NCBI GenBank assembly: GCA_016192105.1
Contig: JACPUV010000007.1
Coordinates: forward strand, 62,001-126,000
DNA from: Sphingobacteriales bacterium
GTDB lineage: Bacteria; Bacteroidota; Bacteroidia; Chitinophagales; Chitinophagaceae
Direction of reading: 5' to 3'
Length of the DNA: 64,000 bases
Positions within the stretch are counted from its first letter, which is position 1. The number at the start of each line of letters is the position of its first letter. Below, piece by piece: positions 62,730 through 64,000 of this stretch. Made by a program: the position numbers and the translations under genes. The notes below the pieces were generated by a model, which saw nothing but the letters and a program-made list of their open reading frames with translations, made no database searches and was not told the origin of the DNA.

Positions 62730-64000
62730 GCGGCACAACTGGAAGGTGTTTTGTATGATGATGTTACGATGCGTACCCTCTATGCCACGGACGCTTCCGC
62801 TTACCGGGAAATGCCCCTGGCCGTGGCCATTCCCAAAAGCAAGGAGGATATCCGTAAGCTGATCGCATTTGCGCGGGCCAACAAGACCTCTCTCATCCCC
62901 CGTACGGCCGGTACTTCATTGGCCGGACAGGTGGTGGGCAACGGGATCATTGTGGATGTATCCAAACATTTTACCCAGATACTGGAACTGAATAAGGACG
63001 AACATTGGGTACGTGTGCAGCCCGGTGTGATCCGTGACGAACTCAATCTCTTCCTCAAACCCCATGGACTGTTCTTTGGTCCCGAGACCAGCACTGCCAA
63101 CCGCGCCATGATCGGCGGGATGCTGGGGAATAATTCCTGCGGCTCCAATTCGGTGGTCTATCACAGTACCCGGGAACATACACTGGAAGTCACTGCTTTT
63201 CTCAGTGATGGCAGCGAGACCGTCTTCAAAGCCGTGAGCCTGGATGAGTTTCACCAGAAATGCGAAGGAACTACTTTAGAAGCCCATCTCTATCGTTCGC
63301 TCCGTTCCATGCTGGGCAATTATGATAACCAGGTGGAGATAAGAAAAGAGTTTCCCAAGAAATCCGTGGAGCGCCGCAATACCGGTTATGCCGTGGATCT
63401 CTTGTTAGAGACTGCACCCTTTACGGCCGGTGAGGAAGATTTTAATTTCTGTAAACTGATAGCAGGTTCGGAAGGCACCCTGGCTTTTATCACCGAGATC
63501 AGACTCAATGTGGTGCCGCTGCCGCCGAAGGAAGTGGGGCTGCTCTGTGTGCATTTCAACAGCATTGATGAATCCTTACGCGCCAACCTGATAGCGCTGA
63601 AGTATAAACCCAGTGCCAGTGAACTGATCGATCATTATATCCTCGAATGTACCAGGGAGAACAAGGAGCAGGCAAAGAACCGCTTCTTTGTACAGGGCGA
63701 TCCGGGGGCGATACTGGTGGTGGAGTTTGCCCGTGAGACAAGAGAAGAAATCATGGCCATTGCCGCGAAAGTGGAAGCCGATATGCGGGCCGCGGGGCTG
63801 GGTTATCATTTCCCCCTATTGTTTGGAGAGGACAGCAAGAAGATCTGGACCCTGCGCAAAGCGGGCTTAGGCTTACTGAGTAACCTGCCCGGTGATGAGA
63901 AGGCGGTGCCCGTGATCGAGGACACGGCCGTGGATGTGAATGACCTGCCTGATTTTATCCGTGATTTCAATGAGATCCTGAAGAAGCACCAGCTCTACTC
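62706..64000 (+). CDS. FAD-linked oxidoreductase (GlcD/YdiJ-like), 3' truncated by the window
   Basis: 431 residues are visible and the gene runs off the window. The FAD-binding PCMH domain spans about 25-250, with LIPRTAGTSLAGQVVGNG and GGMLGNNSCGSNS as nucleotide-binding marks, and AGSEGTLAFITEI introduces the FAD-oxidase C-terminal domain. Homologues oxidise D-lactate, glycolate or D-2-hydroxyglutarate and the YdiJ type continues into an Fe-S domain; whether this one does cannot be seen. Start is the ATG in copy B of the 41-bp repeat. Confidence 0.88.
   Translation, partial: MKEKLRQLAAQLEGVLYDDVTMRTLYATDASAYREMPLAVAIPKSKEDIRKLIAFARANKTSLIPRTAGTSLAGQVVGNGIIVDVSKHFTQILELNKDEHWVRVQPGVIRDELNLFLKPHGLFFGPETSTANRAMIGGMLGNNSCGSNSVVYHSTREHTLEVTAFLSDGSETVFKAVSLDEFHQKCEGTTLEAHLYRSLRSMLGNYDNQVEIRKEFPKKSVERRNTGYAVDLLLETAPFTAGEEDFNFCKLIAGSEGTLAFITEIRLNVVPLPPKEVGLLCVHFNSIDESLRANLIALKYKPSASELIDHYILECTRENKEQAKNRFFVQGDPGAILVVEFARETREEIMAIAAKVEADMRAAGLGYHFPLLFGEDSKKIWTLRKAGLGLLSNLPGDEKAVPVIEDTAVDVNDLPDFIRDFNEILKKHQLY

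Overview
The window comes from a member of the Bacteroidota, most likely a Chitinophagaceae-like gliding or environmental bacterium. The evidence is a set of type IX secretion (T9SS) genes: a PorT/SprT homologue, two PorP/SprF proteins, two giant PKD surface proteins with gliding-type C-terminal domains, a type A sorting domain and a RemB/Wzi-like outer-membrane protein. A TonB receptor with an N-terminal carboxypeptidase-like domain, menaquinone methylation (UbiE/MenG) and several promoters of the TTTG-N19-TAnnTTTG type agree with this. Shine-Dalgarno sites are weak and several starts are TTG. Most genes are GC-balanced housekeeping or envelope genes. No rRNA, tRNA, CRISPR array, prophage or intact transposase was seen.

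Layout. 1-4.6 kb: EngB with a small membrane ORF, then ubiE overlapping porT, and a convergent RemB/Wzi-like outer-membrane protein. 4.6-13.97 kb: dihydroorotase, a small four-helix-bundle (IVS-type) gene flanked by inverted repeats, a MutS-like ATPase, an exported M1 peptidase, YifB/ComM, a short secreted ORF, an ABC exporter and a rhodanese. 13.97-19.8 kb: a lipoprotein, a DUF2721 protein and a TonB receptor with a palindrome over its promoter, then an AT-rich secreted protein with a phage tail-collar-like end that looks imported, and a DUF3575 outer-membrane protein. 19.9-26.2 kb: thiolase, a secreted protein, pyrD, terC, rsmE and dnaB. 26.2-36.6 kb: a hypothetical protein, an M19-like hydrolase, recN, a zinc-ribbon coiled-coil protein, Nif3, an exported DinB, an MG2-to-plug fusion protein and a lipoprotein.

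36.8-46.4 kb: adhesin-SprF module 1, peroxiredoxin, a minimal type A sorting protein, an RlmI-like methyltransferase and grpE-dnaJ. 46.4-52.0 kb: a tight minus-strand run of Na+ symporter, O-methyltransferase, LysM glucosaminidase, hpt and a VWA protein. 52.1-60.7 kb: a LOG-family protein, two small envelope proteins, adhesin-SprF module 2 and recG. 61.1-64.0 kb: an MraY/WecA-type transferase, a palindromic MITE-like element bordered by a 41-bp duplication of the next gene's start, and a truncated FAD oxidoreductase.

The unifying theme is cell-surface biology. PorT and RemB-like proteins, two adhesin plus SprF pairs, a minimal sorting-domain protein, exported peptidases and lipoproteins are scattered among core genes. 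The least explained signals are non-coding: heptanucleotide tandem repeats at four gene borders, the inverted-repeat-flanked four-helix-bundle gene, the AT-rich cassette and the palindromic element near the right end.
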